Assembly (NCBI GenBank): GCA_902386205.1
Contig: CABMIH010000009.1
Coordinates: forward strand, 23,449 to 87,448
Direction of reading: 5' to 3'
Origin: an uncultured archaeon
GTDB taxonomy: Archaea > Halobacteriota > Methanosarcinia > Methanosarcinales > Methanoperedenaceae
Length of the DNA: 64,000 nucleotides
Position 1 is the stretch's first letter; every line of letters starts with the position of its first letter. The notes under the pieces were generated by a model that did no database searches, had not been told where the DNA came from, and saw only the letters and a program-made list of their open reading frames with translations. Below, piece after piece: positions 38,047 through 47,033 of the stretch. The translations under genes were made by a program, and so were the position numbers.

Positions 38047-38655
38047 TTACCAATTAATGAACAAGAAAAGGATTATCGAGGGGATCCCTACCATGCCCCA
38101 TAATACTGGATTGTACCGCCATACTTTCGCGCCGTCAAGCGGGCCGAAAGGTATCATGTTGAACCCTGCAAGGACTACGTTTATGAAAGCCCCTGTTGTA
38201 AAAATAGTGTGAATCAAAGAATGGGGAATCACATATTGCGAAGCCAGGAAAAATGATACGGCAAGTATCAGGTTCACCACAACTCCTGAAACCGATATGT
38301 ACGCAAACTCCTTTGAGGTTTGATTTGAGTCCAGGTAACTATCTTCAAAAAGGCTGTCCGGAACTCTTTTGCCGTAAATCATTACAGCGCCGGGTGCCGC
38401 GAAAACAATTCCAGTAAGAACGCGAAGAGCAATCGCCAGCATAAGCCCGATGGGGCTTGCTTCATATTCAGCGAAATAGCCGTATCTCTGAGCCGTGAAC
38501 TTATGGGCGAGTTCATGAAGGAGGAAACCACTTCCTACGCCGATGGCCACTATTGCCAGCATATCAGGTCTCATGCTGGGATATGTGAAGGCAACAGTGA
38601 GTACGATCAAAGAGATAACAAGATGTGTTATCTCGCGTAAACTTGTCCTGCTCAT
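38047..38655 (-). CDS. Small M50 family membrane metalloprotease
   Basis: A 202-residue site-2-type protease with HELAH at 47-51 (LLHELAHKFTAQRYG) and the second conserved motif GPLDGAKVWRY near 178. Four to five membrane helices. It is the minimal archaeal form without PDZ domains. The substrate is unknown. Convergent with the pilin-like gene, five bases away. Confidence 0.88.
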   Translation of the reverse strand: MSRTSLREITHLVISLIVLTVAFTYPSMRPDMLAIVAIGVGSGFLLHELAHKFTAQRYGYFAEYEASPIGLMLAIALRVLTGIVFAAPGAVMIYGKRVPDSLFEDSYLDSNQTSKEFAYISVSGVVVNLILAVSFFLASQYVIPHSLIHTIFTTGAFINVVLAGFNMIPFGPLDGAKVWRYNPVLWGMVGIPSIILFLFINW

Positions 38656-38686
38656 GGGTTAATAATATATCTTAAAACACATAAAA

Positions 38687-39004
38687 CTATACTATGCCGC
38701 ATGCGAAGTTTGAAATTATCTCGTCATGTATGGAACTCTTCACTCCGTACAGGCACTGGCGTGCATCTTTAAAATAAAGCCTCTCCTCTATCATTCCTTC
38801 TTTTTTTAACCTGCTGAGGGCATACCGCACAGTGCGTGACGGCAGGTAGCTTTCTGCAGCGAGTTCTTTCTGCGTCATAAGCCCTTTGTATTCAAGCACC
38901 TTGAAAACGAGTTTCACAGAGGGGGATAAATGTTCTATCTTCCTTGTATAAACATCCTGCACTGCCGCGGTTTCAGAATAAAGGTGTTTTTCATTTTGTG
39001 GCAT
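38687..39004 (-). CDS. MarR-like winged-helix transcriptional regulator
   Basis: A 105-residue wHTH protein. Residues about 45-92 form the DNA-binding unit (TQKELAAESYLPSRTVRYALSRL recognition region, then a wing). The N-terminal 30 residues and C-terminal Cys-containing tail may mediate dimerisation. A perfect GTTAAC-N3-GTTAAC dyad touches the start codon, which suggests autoregulation. The gene lies just downstream of the gate-domain transporter. Confidence 0.85.
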   Translation of the reverse strand: MPQNEKHLYSETAAVQDVYTRKIEHLSPSVKLVFKVLEYKGLMTQKELAAESYLPSRTVRYALSRLKKEGMIEERLYFKDARQCLYGVKSSIHDEIISNFACGIV

Positions 39005-39032
39005 GTTAACAGCGTTAACTATGCATTTATAT
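39005..39032 (-). promoter_or_regulatory. Promoter and palindromic operator of the small winged-helix gene
   Basis: GTTAACAGCGTTAAC at 39005-39019 has perfect 6-bp arms and ends at the start codon (39004). On the minus strand a TATA-like CATATAAAT lies at 39024-39032. The spacing implies a leaderless transcript starting inside the palindrome, so binding there would block initiation. Confidence 0.55.
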
Positions 39033-39064
39033 GATTTAAATCTTTAGGCAAAATATGCCTGTTT

Positions 39065-39997
39065 TCACCAGAACAAAGCAAGAAGAACGATCACTATAAC
39101 CGTTAATCCTTCTTGCATGAGTGTGGCCAGCAACATTATCTGCATACCAAGCTTCGGGGAAAATATGCCGGTATAATAAGGTACGGTGAACCTCAGGCGC
39201 ACGATGCTTGAAAGTACCCTCCCGACAAGCAGTGTTATAACGATCTCCCTGGACGACATTATCCCCTCGGTTAGCAGGTTGCTCGCTATCGTATATGCCC
39301 CTATGTTGCTTGCAAACCATGCTGCGATCACAGGAAGGCCCTGCGGCGGGAGATATTTTAGAACAGGGATATCTTTCAGATAAACAGAGATCATATCGAA
39401 AAAACCTATATCTATAAGCTGGAACACGAATATCGCAACAACCACCATTGTCGGGATTATGCGCTTAAGCGGCACCACAGACGATGAAATTGCGTTCTTA
39501 AAAGCAATGCCGAATTTTTTCCTCTTCACTTCCTGTCTTATCACTGCGGCTTCTTTGGGCGGGAGCATCATGCGCCCGATGACAAGGATTATCGCGGTCC
39601 TCAGGAAACCTACCGCCACGACTATACCCAGGTAGATCAGTCCCGTAGTCCCAAGCAATATCAAAAGTACCGGGAGCAGGTCCCGGAGGAATATGAAAGT
39701 TGCAGGGAAAGAGGTGACAAGAGAGGCGATCAGGGTCTCTTTATTGTTTATCAGGCCTTTTTTATTAAGCTGTGCTATCATGGAATTCCCTGCAGTCGGG
39801 GAACCGAAAGCTACAAGAAAACTCACGCCGACCTCCTCCCGCAAATGGCCAAAACGCATGAACGGGGCTGTCATGAAACCAAGCTTCTGTATCCAGCCAA
39901 GTTCGATCAGGAGTTCCATCAGGACGATGCCGATAACAGTTGCCGGGATGACCGAGATGAGATATTTTAAGGCTGAGAGGAGGGCATCGAACAACAT
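39065..39997 (-). CDS. Nucleoside-recognition (gate) domain membrane protein
   Basis: A 310-residue polytopic protein with two gate-domain halves. The hallmark segments are GSPTAGNSMIAQL (near 66-78) and AAWFASNIGAYTIASNLL (near 225), with eight or so membrane helices. The family includes spore maturation proteins SpmA/B and FeoB-like gates; archaeal members are uncharacterised transporters. The small regulator downstream may control it. Confidence 0.82.
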   Translation of the reverse strand: MLFDALLSALKYLISVIPATVIGIVLMELLIELGWIQKLGFMTAPFMRFGHLREEVGVSFLVAFGSPTAGNSMIAQLNKKGLINNKETLIASLVTSFPATFIFLRDLLPVLLILLGTTGLIYLGIVVAVGFLRTAIILVIGRMMLPPKEAAVIRQEVKRKKFGIAFKNAISSSVVPLKRIIPTMVVVAIFVFQLIDIGFFDMISVYLKDIPVLKYLPPQGLPVIAAWFASNIGAYTIASNLLTEGIMSSREIVITLLVGRVLSSIVRLRFTVPYYTGIFSPKLGMQIMLLATLMQEGLTVIVIVLLALFW

Positions 39998-40050
39998 CAG
40001 GGATTAATTGGAGGTGGGTTTAATTAATTCTGTCTATGACCCGCCCCCCG

Positions 40051-41511
40051 TTATTTAGTTTGATTAATAAAATTTTCAAGCATAGTCTTATTAATACCAT
40101 ATTTTTCTGCAATTTGACTGTGACGTTCTTCTCCGGTCTGTATCAGGTCACGCATAGAGTTAATTTCTTCATCTTCCAGTATGGTAATCTTTTGGTGAGT
40201 GATTCCCATCTCATATAGCTTCTTTGCTTTCTCCTTCAAAACGATAACATAATCTTTGTCAATACCCGCCTTTTCCATTTCTTCTTCTATGTTCTTGATA
40301 GCTACAAGGTCATCAATATCTTTTATACCAGCATCTTTAAGCCTGGCTGCGATACCAGTACTTACCCCAAGCCACCTGATAATTTCCAGGGTCTTCATAT
40401 CTTTTTCCATGACTTCATTTTTCTGTTTTTCGGTCAGGAACTTCTTACCTATCTCCTCTAAAGTTCCTTCAATCTGCTTGGTGTAAAGACCAACGAAGTA
40501 TGCGAAGAACAATACTGCCCAGGGGTTTCCCACCTGTGCGACTTCTGTTATCGTAAAGAGGGCGATTACGGCTATGTATGGAGCCATCAATAATCTTCTC
40601 CCGTAGCCCACATAAACAATCCTCCATTCCTCCTGGGATAGCTTTCTCTCAAGGTTATTCAACTTGCTCATGGTGATATGTGATGTGGCGCCCAAAAAGG
40701 CTGCAATGGGCACAAAAAGTGAAACCTTGAGCATGGGATCCAGGAAATAAATATTGTAGTCATTGTTATAGTAGGCCAGGAAAATCAATATTGTAAATGC
40801 AATAATCCATCCTGCGACAGATGTAAACGGATACCATTTGTTGTGATGAGTGTCTTTTAACATACTTGCAATTAATAGAAGGATAAATGGTACCATGAGG
40901 GCAAATATGTAAAGTAAACTTGTCTTTGGGTTCACGCCGGGCTCCAAAACAAATGTGTTAACGGCGTTTCCTGACATGTTTACAGAGTTTTCGTTAAAAA
41001 TCTCATATCCCCCGGCTTTAATCGTTATATTGGCCCGTCCGGGAGATACCGATGCAGAAGCTTTTCCTTTTGCATCACTTTGTTTCACAACCTGGTTGCC
41101 CATCGAGTCCACTATAATTATAAAAGCATCGGGTACGTCATTTCTTTTCGTATCTATTATATGGAAATTCGTATTTGCGGGTTCGCTCACCAGCACCATC
41201 ATCAATACGCCGGGACCAATTGGTTCCCGGGCTACCCAATCCTGATAGCCTTGGGCTTTAACAATAAAATTTGATTTTCTTATGTTTTCAAAGTAAGCTG
41301 TGCCTTTTGAATCTGTTTTACTAAAAACAAGTTTGCCGGATGGATCCGTGGCTTGAATGAAGGCATCAGGTATCGGGCTCCCCTTCAAGTCATTGACAAT
41401 AATTGAAATATTCCCGATGGTATCTGTATTTTCGTCCAATTGTCCTGCTGCGACTGAAGGCAGGAACAAAATAATGAATAACAAAATGGATTTTATAATT
41501 ACACCAACCAT
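40051..41511 (-). CDS. Membrane protein with two external Ig-like domains and cytoplasmic helix-hairpin-helix
   Basis: A 486-residue protein. A signal peptide (1-22) is followed by two carboxypeptidase-regulatory-like Ig domains (about 33-105 and 112-190, each with 'KGSPIPDAFI'/'RNDVPDAFI' starts), then five membrane helices (about 198-350). A long charged segment leads to a helix-hairpin-helix-like stretch (GVSTGIAARLKDAGIKDI, near 387) and a C-terminal helical domain. Neither half suggests an enzyme. The combination of an exported sensor-like part with a cytoplasmic nucleic-acid-type fold is unusual. Confidence 0.72.
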   Translation of the reverse strand: MVGVIIKSILLFIILFLPSVAAGQLDENTDTIGNISIIVNDLKGSPIPDAFIQATDPSGKLVFSKTDSKGTAYFENIRKSNFIVKAQGYQDWVAREPIGPGVLMMVLVSEPANTNFHIIDTKRNDVPDAFIIIVDSMGNQVVKQSDAKGKASASVSPGRANITIKAGGYEIFNENSVNMSGNAVNTFVLEPGVNPKTSLLYIFALMVPFILLLIASMLKDTHHNKWYPFTSVAGWIIAFTILIFLAYYNNDYNIYFLDPMLKVSLFVPIAAFLGATSHITMSKLNNLERKLSQEEWRIVYVGYGRRLLMAPYIAVIALFTITEVAQVGNPWAVLFFAYFVGLYTKQIEGTLEEIGKKFLTEKQKNEVMEKDMKTLEIIRWLGVSTGIAARLKDAGIKDIDDLVAIKNIEEEMEKAGIDKDYVIVLKEKAKKLYEMGITHQKITILEDEEINSMRDLIQTGEERHSQIAEKYGINKTMLENFINQTK

Positions 41512-41611
41512 AATTTAAAATATATTTTGTAGTATTTAAAGTTATCTTTATATCTATATCTTCATAGAAAAGTTCGGAAACCTTATTTACAGCTAAGTGA
41601 AAGTAATATCG

Positions 41612-42718
41612 ATGAAAAACTTACTCTCCTGGGACCAGACTCTTTTCAAAGACCCCGAGCTTTTCGAACTTGACCATATCCCGGAGCATTTTCTCCACAG
41701 GGAAACACAATTAGAGGCGCTCATGTACTGTATCCGCCCGGCATTGGGCGGCTCCCGGCCCCTTAACTGCCTGTGTATTGGCGCACCCGGCACGGGCAAG
41801 ACAACTGCTGTTTCCAAAGTATTCGAAGAGGTCGAAAAACATACATCCAGGCTCGTTCCCGTCTTCGTGAACTGCCAGGTCAATTCCTCAAAATATGCGG
41901 TTTTTTCCCAGATATTCAAGAAACTGATAGGGTATGCGCCCCCATCATCCGGGGTCTCTTTCAAGAAGATATTCAGCGAGGTTGCAAAATACCTTGCAGA
42001 ACATGAAAAGGTCCTTGTCGTGGCGCTTGATGACATGAACTTCCTGTTCTACGAGAACGAGGTCGATGAAGTGCTTTACTCCCTCCTCAGGGCGCATGAG
42101 ACGAATCCCGGGGCGCGGATAGGTGTCATCGCCATACTCAGCGATACCGGCGTACCGCACATACTCGATCCCAAGGTCGAATCCGTATTCCTGCCCGAAG
42201 AAATAAAATTCCCGCAGTATTCCAGGGATGAAATAAAAGATATCCTTTCAAACCGTGCAAGGATGGGGTTCTATCCCAATGTGGCAGATGATAATGTCCT
42301 GGCGAAAATTGCTGATAGCACATTCGGCCTGGGGGATCTGCGCGTGGGAATAGACCTTTTGAAACGTTCAGGACTTAATGCCGAACGGCGCGCAAGCAGG
42401 ACGATAGCTCCTGAGGATGTAGATTCTGCGTATGAGAAATCGCGGCTTGTGCATCTTTCCTACATGATGCGATCATTGAAAAAGGATGAGAAAATCCTTC
42501 TTGGCCTTATAGCGGATTCACCCCGGGTAAATTCGGGTGAACTTTATGAGAAATTCCACTCAAAAACTTCCCTGGGTTACACGCGTTTCTATGAGATGCT
42601 GAACAAGCTTGGCTCTATTAAGCTGATAGATGCCGATTTTACAGGCAAGGGAGCGCGCGGGAGAAGCAGGGTCGTGACGCTACGGTACCAGGCCGATGAA
42701 ATAAAAATGAGGTTGTGA
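41612..42718 (+). CDS. Orc1/Cdc6 family replication initiator AAA+ ATPase
   Basis: A 368-residue archaeal Orc1/Cdc6 protein (ATG 41612; a GTG lies 15 bases earlier). The Walker A is GAPGTGKTT (57-65), the Walker B-like strand VLVVALDDMNFL (about 130-141), sensor-2 GDLRVGIDLL, and a C-terminal winged helix (about 280-368). The B motif reads LDDMN instead of the common (D/E)E-(V/I)D, so it may be a divergent Cdc6-2 type paralog. The upstream intergenic region is only about 100 AT-rich bases and shows no origin repeats. Confidence 0.9.
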   Translation: MKNLLSWDQTLFKDPELFELDHIPEHFLHRETQLEALMYCIRPALGGSRPLNCLCIGAPGTGKTTAVSKVFEEVEKHTSRLVPVFVNCQVNSSKYAVFSQIFKKLIGYAPPSSGVSFKKIFSEVAKYLAEHEKVLVVALDDMNFLFYENEVDEVLYSLLRAHETNPGARIGVIAILSDTGVPHILDPKVESVFLPEEIKFPQYSRDEIKDILSNRARMGFYPNVADDNVLAKIADSTFGLGDLRVGIDLLKRSGLNAERRASRTIAPEDVDSAYEKSRLVHLSYMMRSLKKDEKILLGLIADSPRVNSGELYEKFHSKTSLGYTRFYEMLNKLGSIKLIDADFTGKGARGRSRVVTLRYQADEIKMRL

Positions 42719-42742
42719 GGCGGATTTGGGGCCGCCTCTTTT
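42717..42742. terminator. Hairpin terminator between convergent genes
   Basis: GAGGCGG (42717-42723, overlapping the Orc1/Cdc6 stop) pairs with CCGCCTC (42732-42738) and is followed by TTTT. It lies between Orc1/Cdc6 and the convergent PQQ-propeller gene. Confidence 0.6.
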
Positions 42743-42757
42743 CAAACATAGAACAGA

Positions 42758-44029
42758 TTATCTGAGTTTTCTTCTTACCAGAAAAGCTATTACCAGTATC
42801 AGTACCGCATATTCAAAACCCGGGGTCTTTTGGGTTTGGGTTGGCATGATCGTCGCGGTCGGTGTGACCGTGGTCTTCTCTATTGTCGGGGTTGCCGCTA
42901 TCGTTACTGTGGGGGTCGGCAGGGCAATCCCCTCTGAGGAATATGCATATACTATCCCGCTATGGGTAACTGCATACAGCATATTTCCGGATACTGCAGG
43001 AGATGTTATGTAATCCTTATCCGTTGTCCCGGTGGAGTTTTTCCACAGCAGGTTCCCCGTGTTTGTATCAAGGGCGTAGATCATATTGTTCCTTGACCCG
43101 AAATAAACAATGTCATTTGAAATAGCAGGAGAAGAGTCAACAAAGCCTGCGGCCTTAAAATTCCATTTCTCCCTTCCGGTCTCAGTGTCTATCGCATAAA
43201 AGCTGCTGTCTTTTGAGCCTACAAACAAAGTATTGTCTTTGATTGAAGGTGATCCCTCCACATTATTTGATGTTGAGAATTTCCATTTCAATATGCCGTT
43301 GTCCGCAGTAAGGGCATAGACGGATCCATCATTTGAACCTACAAAAACTTTGCCGTTCGCCACAGCAGGGGATGATTTGATCTCAATGTCGCTTACCGGA
43401 TAGCGCCATCTTTCCTTGCCGGTTGAGGTATCGAATGCAATAATAATACCGTTGTTATTCCCGACAATGGCGAGGCCATCTGAAACTGCGGGAGATGATT
43501 CGACATTCTGCGCCGTGAGGCCTACCCACGACGGCTCACCGGTTCTTATGTCCAGGGCATAAAGTGAACCGTCATTTGAACCTGCAATCGCAAGATTGCC
43601 AACTACAGCCGCAGAGGATTGGAACCCGTCCGTAGCGTTCTTATATATCCATTTAATAGCCCCGTCTTTTGTGTCAACCGCATAGAATCGTTTGTCATCG
43701 CCTCCAACATACAATATCCCGTCCACGATCGCAGGAACAGATTTTACAAAACCGTTGGTCCTGGTCGTCCATATGGATCTTCCCGAACCGGCGTCAATAG
43801 CATGTATCCCGTAATTTGAGCCAACATACAATACGCCGTTCACGATCACGGGAGATGAGTCGGTATCGTACGTGAGGTCTGACTTCCACTTCAGGACAAG
43901 CGGCGGATTGGCGGCATCGGTCGTAAGACCTGTATGCAATATATCTTTTTTGAACATGCTCCAGTCTTCCGCAAGAGCGGGGGCGATTAACATCAAGGCA
44001 AACAACGAAAAAATGACGATTCTTCTCAT
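42758..44029 (-). CDS. Secreted PQQ-type beta-propeller repeat protein with archaeosortase-like tail
   Basis: A 423-residue surface protein. A signal peptide ends after ALAE (near residue 21). About eight repeats of roughly 40 residues follow, each with 'SSPAV-x-(D/N)G-x-(L/V)-(Y/F)-(V/I)GS-x-D-x-x-(F/L)YA-(I/L)D'. These form a WD/PQQ-like propeller. A Thr/Pro/Ala linker (about 375-400) leads to PGFEYAVLILVIAFLVRRK, closely resembling the PGF-CTERM signal processed by archaeosortase A. Probably an outer cell-surface binding protein; no enzyme residues are seen. Confidence 0.88.
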   Translation of the reverse strand: MRRIVIFSLFALMLIAPALAEDWSMFKKDILHTGLTTDAANPPLVLKWKSDLTYDTDSSPVIVNGVLYVGSNYGIHAIDAGSGRSIWTTRTNGFVKSVPAIVDGILYVGGDDKRFYAVDTKDGAIKWIYKNATDGFQSSAAVVGNLAIAGSNDGSLYALDIRTGEPSWVGLTAQNVESSPAVSDGLAIVGNNNGIIIAFDTSTGKERWRYPVSDIEIKSSPAVANGKVFVGSNDGSVYALTADNGILKWKFSTSNNVEGSPSIKDNTLFVGSKDSSFYAIDTETGREKWNFKAAGFVDSSPAISNDIVYFGSRNNMIYALDTNTGNLLWKNSTGTTDKDYITSPAVSGNMLYAVTHSGIVYAYSSEGIALPTPTVTIAATPTIEKTTVTPTATIMPTQTQKTPGFEYAVLILVIAFLVRRKLR

Positions 44030-44088
44030 AGTATCACTCTCACTTTACCGTCATATTGCCATTCAGACTTAAGAATTTAACTATCAAT

Positions 44089-45114
44089 CTACGATTTTTT
44101 TAACTTATGACGCGCCAATGTGTGTGAGGGATCTAATTCAAGCACTTTCTGGAAGCATTTCATTGCTTCATTCTCCCATCCCAGTGATTTTAGTGTTACA
44201 CCTTTGTCATACCAGGCCCTTGTGAGCCCTGGATCGATATCTATGGCTTTTTCAAAAGCCTTTATGGCCTCGTTCCCGCGATCGAGTTCCCTGAGGACAA
44301 CACCTTTATCATACCATAAATCCGGATTCTTCGGGTTCAACTCAATTGCTTTATCATACGCGTGAAGTGCATTATCAAATGCTTTTATCGCATCATAGCG
44401 CCTGTCCAGGGAAGAAAGGTCTGTTCCTTTCTGCTTCCACACCGCGCCTTTCCCGTACAACGCGTTCCAGTTTGACGGGTCCTTTTCGAATGCTTTGTCC
44501 AGCATTGCAAAGCTCTGGGCATATTGCCTTTTAAGCCCGATGATCAATCCCTCGCGTGCGAGCGCCCCAACATGGTTCGGGTCAAGCTCAAGCACTTTTT
44601 CATAAGACCGGAGTGCATCAGCTTCTTTCCCGGTGTCCTGGAGGATCAATCCCTTCTCGAACCAGATTTTTACATTTTTCGGATCTTTCTCAAGGAGTTT
44701 GTCATATATTATAAGAACTTCAGTACCCCTTTTCAATTCCTTCAATATTACCGCCTTTTCAGACAGCAATTTAATATTGTCGGGTTCAGCTTCCAGCACT
44801 TTATTGTATGCAAGAAGCGCTTCGTCCAGCCTTCCGAGATTTACCAGTACAAACCCTTTTTCGTGCCATGCCTTGATGTTCCCGGGGTCGATTTCCAGGA
44901 CTTTCCCATAAGCCTCAATGGCCGGAAGGTATTGTTCCAGCGTGAGATGGATGGAAGCCTTATCATACCAGACTTTAAGATTACTGGGGTCTATTTTCAG
45001 GATATTCGCGTAAGCCTCAAGTGCTTTATCGTATTTGCCTGAAAGTTTATATTCTTCAGCTTCTTGCACCGGATCCTTTTTTTCCGGTTTCTTAAAAAAT
45101 CCGCCTAATTTCAT
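44089..45114 (-). CDS. Tetratricopeptide repeat protein
   Basis: A 341-residue protein made of about nine TPR units of 34 residues, with the consensus 'W-x-x-KG-x-x-L-x-x-L-x-x-x-x-E-A-L-x-(A/S)-Y-x-K-(A/V)-L-E-(L/I)-D-P'. It has no signal peptide and starts with a Lys/Glu-rich segment, so it is a cytoplasmic protein-protein scaffold. The gene is divergent from atwA. Partners cannot be deduced. Confidence 0.92.
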   Translation of the reverse strand: MKLGGFFKKPEKKDPVQEAEEYKLSGKYDKALEAYANILKIDPSNLKVWYDKASIHLTLEQYLPAIEAYGKVLEIDPGNIKAWHEKGFVLVNLGRLDEALLAYNKVLEAEPDNIKLLSEKAVILKELKRGTEVLIIYDKLLEKDPKNVKIWFEKGLILQDTGKEADALRSYEKVLELDPNHVGALAREGLIIGLKRQYAQSFAMLDKAFEKDPSNWNALYGKGAVWKQKGTDLSSLDRRYDAIKAFDNALHAYDKAIELNPKNPDLWYDKGVVLRELDRGNEAIKAFEKAIDIDPGLTRAWYDKGVTLKSLGWENEAMKCFQKVLELDPSHTLARHKLKKS

Positions 45115-45279
45115 CTTAAATTACCTCAATCTCAGGATGATCCATCCGGAGTATATTCTATTTTTACTATTTTTCAAAGTATAAATCTTTCTATACCAAC
45201 AATGATATATAGAAGCTCAAACATTAACGAATTTCGCATTATTTGTAATTATCAATATCCGTGTTCTGGAGAATCATCG

Positions 45280-47001
45280 ATGCTGAAAGTAAATAATCTG
45301 GTTAAAGACTATGTAATCGATTCTGAAAAAATCAGGGTCTTGAATGGAGTAAGTTTTGATATAAAAGAAGGCGAGATCCTCGGGATTATCGGGAGGAGCG
45401 GCGGCGGCAAATCCACGATATTGAAAGTCCTGCGCGGTGTTGAACCATTTACAGGCGGCAGTTTTGAGCGTGATGGGCTTACTGTCAGGCCCGATGTTTC
45501 ACATGAGGATATCCAGAAGCTGCTCAGGATGACCGCCATCCACCTTCAGAGAAATTTCGGGTTATGGCCGGGCGCTACCTATGAAAACGTGCTCCGTCGG
45601 CTTTATGTTGAGAAAGCAGGATATGAGGCGCTGCCAGAAAAGGATTCGCCGTATTATGATGAATTATATGAAAAAAGCATGGAATATTTAAAGCTCGTAA
45701 ATCTTGATAAGAAAGCAGAGCATTTTTCAGCGGTTCTCAGCGGCGGGGAGAAACAGAGATTATTGATCGCAAGGCAGCTTGCGGCCAATCCCCACCTTCT
45801 CCTCCTTGACGAACCTGCAACCATGACATGCCCTGCAACAAAGCAGGAAGTCCTCGACACAATAAAAAATGTGAACGAGAAAATGAAACTCAAGACCCTT
45901 GTGGTCTCCCACCTGCCTGAAGTGCACTCATATCTTGCCCACCGGGTACTGTGGCTTGAAGGCGGGAAGATAATAGAAGAGGGAGAACCGGAAGTGGTAT
46001 TAAATAAATTCCTTAAGAAAATGAAACCTGCGGTTCCTATGCCTGTTCCAAGGTCGGATAAGACCGTGATCAAAGTAACCAACCTCTCCAAGAGATACTG
46101 GCTTTTCAGGCAGGGGGAAGTGCTTGACCTTGATAATATCAATATCGATTTCAAACAGGGCGAGATAGTAGCTCTCATAGGCCCCAGCGGTGCAGGAAAA
46201 ACCACACTTTTGCATGCCATGGACGGCTTAGTTTACCCTGATGATGGTGAGATAGAATTCCTGGTCGATAACGAGTGGATCGAGATGTCCACGTATTCCC
46301 CGAAAAGGATGGATGTCAGGAGGATGACCAGTATTATGTACCAGGAGTTCGCCCTGTCGCCTCATTCCACGATAAAACAGCAGCTTGCATATAAATTAGG
46401 TGTAAAGGGGCAGAATGTTATAGAAGAATCAAGGAAACGCGCCAAGGAGCTTGGTATCTCGGATAAGGATCTTGATGAGTTGTACAAGATGACGGATATG
46501 CCTGAGGATAACTCAAAGGAGATCCTTGCAAAAATGGGTTATACTCCTGCGATACTGGGTGTGCTTTTCCCGAGCTATCCACTTACAGAAGTGATAAATT
46601 TCGCAAAGCCGGTCTTTGAAGCTGTGAATCTGCCCCTGAGTGTTCTTGATGTCAAGCCGTACCAGATAAGCGGTGGTGAGAATGTGAGGGCCGCTCTTGC
46701 TCTTGCTCTTTCATCAAAACCTTCAGTCCTGCTCCTGGATGAGCCTTTCGGGGATCTTGACCCGATAACGCTGCGGGATGTGGCAAATTCCCTTAAGACA
46801 ATAAATAAGACGTTCAATACGACCATAATATTCATAAGCCACCACGTGGACTTCATCAAGGAAGTCGCGCAGAGGGCGATATTGATAGATAAAGGGCATA
46901 TTGTCATGGACGGCGACCCGAAGAAGGTTTGCGACGGGTTTATAAAAGCGAGCAATGCACGCTACCTTGATGTCTGCTATGAGGATTATAATAAAGGATA
47001 A
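45280..47001 (+). CDS. atwA: Methyl-coenzyme M reductase activation component A2 (twin ABC ATPase)
   Basis: ATP-dependent factor that helps reduce nickel in methyl-coenzyme M reductase to its active Ni(I) state. I start at ATG 45280 behind TGGAG, giving 573 residues. There are two ABC domains: Walker A GRSGGGKS (38-45) with LSGGEKQR and LLLDEPATMTCPATKQ, and Walker A GPSGAGKTT (near 300) with SGGENVRAAL and LLLDEPFGDLDP. No membrane domain is present. The gene is a marker of methanogens and ANME archaea and is the best metabolic clue in the window. Confidence 0.94.
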   Translation: MLKVNNLVKDYVIDSEKIRVLNGVSFDIKEGEILGIIGRSGGGKSTILKVLRGVEPFTGGSFERDGLTVRPDVSHEDIQKLLRMTAIHLQRNFGLWPGATYENVLRRLYVEKAGYEALPEKDSPYYDELYEKSMEYLKLVNLDKKAEHFSAVLSGGEKQRLLIARQLAANPHLLLLDEPATMTCPATKQEVLDTIKNVNEKMKLKTLVVSHLPEVHSYLAHRVLWLEGGKIIEEGEPEVVLNKFLKKMKPAVPMPVPRSDKTVIKVTNLSKRYWLFRQGEVLDLDNINIDFKQGEIVALIGPSGAGKTTLLHAMDGLVYPDDGEIEFLVDNEWIEMSTYSPKRMDVRRMTSIMYQEFALSPHSTIKQQLAYKLGVKGQNVIEESRKRAKELGISDKDLDELYKMTDMPEDNSKEILAKMGYTPAILGVLFPSYPLTEVINFAKPVFEAVNLPLSVLDVKPYQISGGENVRAALALALSSKPSVLLLDEPFGDLDPITLRDVANSLKTINKTFNTTIIFISHHVDFIKEVAQRAILIDKGHIVMDGDPKKVCDGFIKASNARYLDVCYEDYNKG

Positions 47002-47033
47002 CTATTTGCAGACATAATTACATTTTTCATGAA

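Noticed and set aside
41512..41611. Possible replication origin beside Orc1/Cdc6
   Set aside because: The region is AT-rich but only about 100 bases, and no ORB-like inverted repeats were seen.
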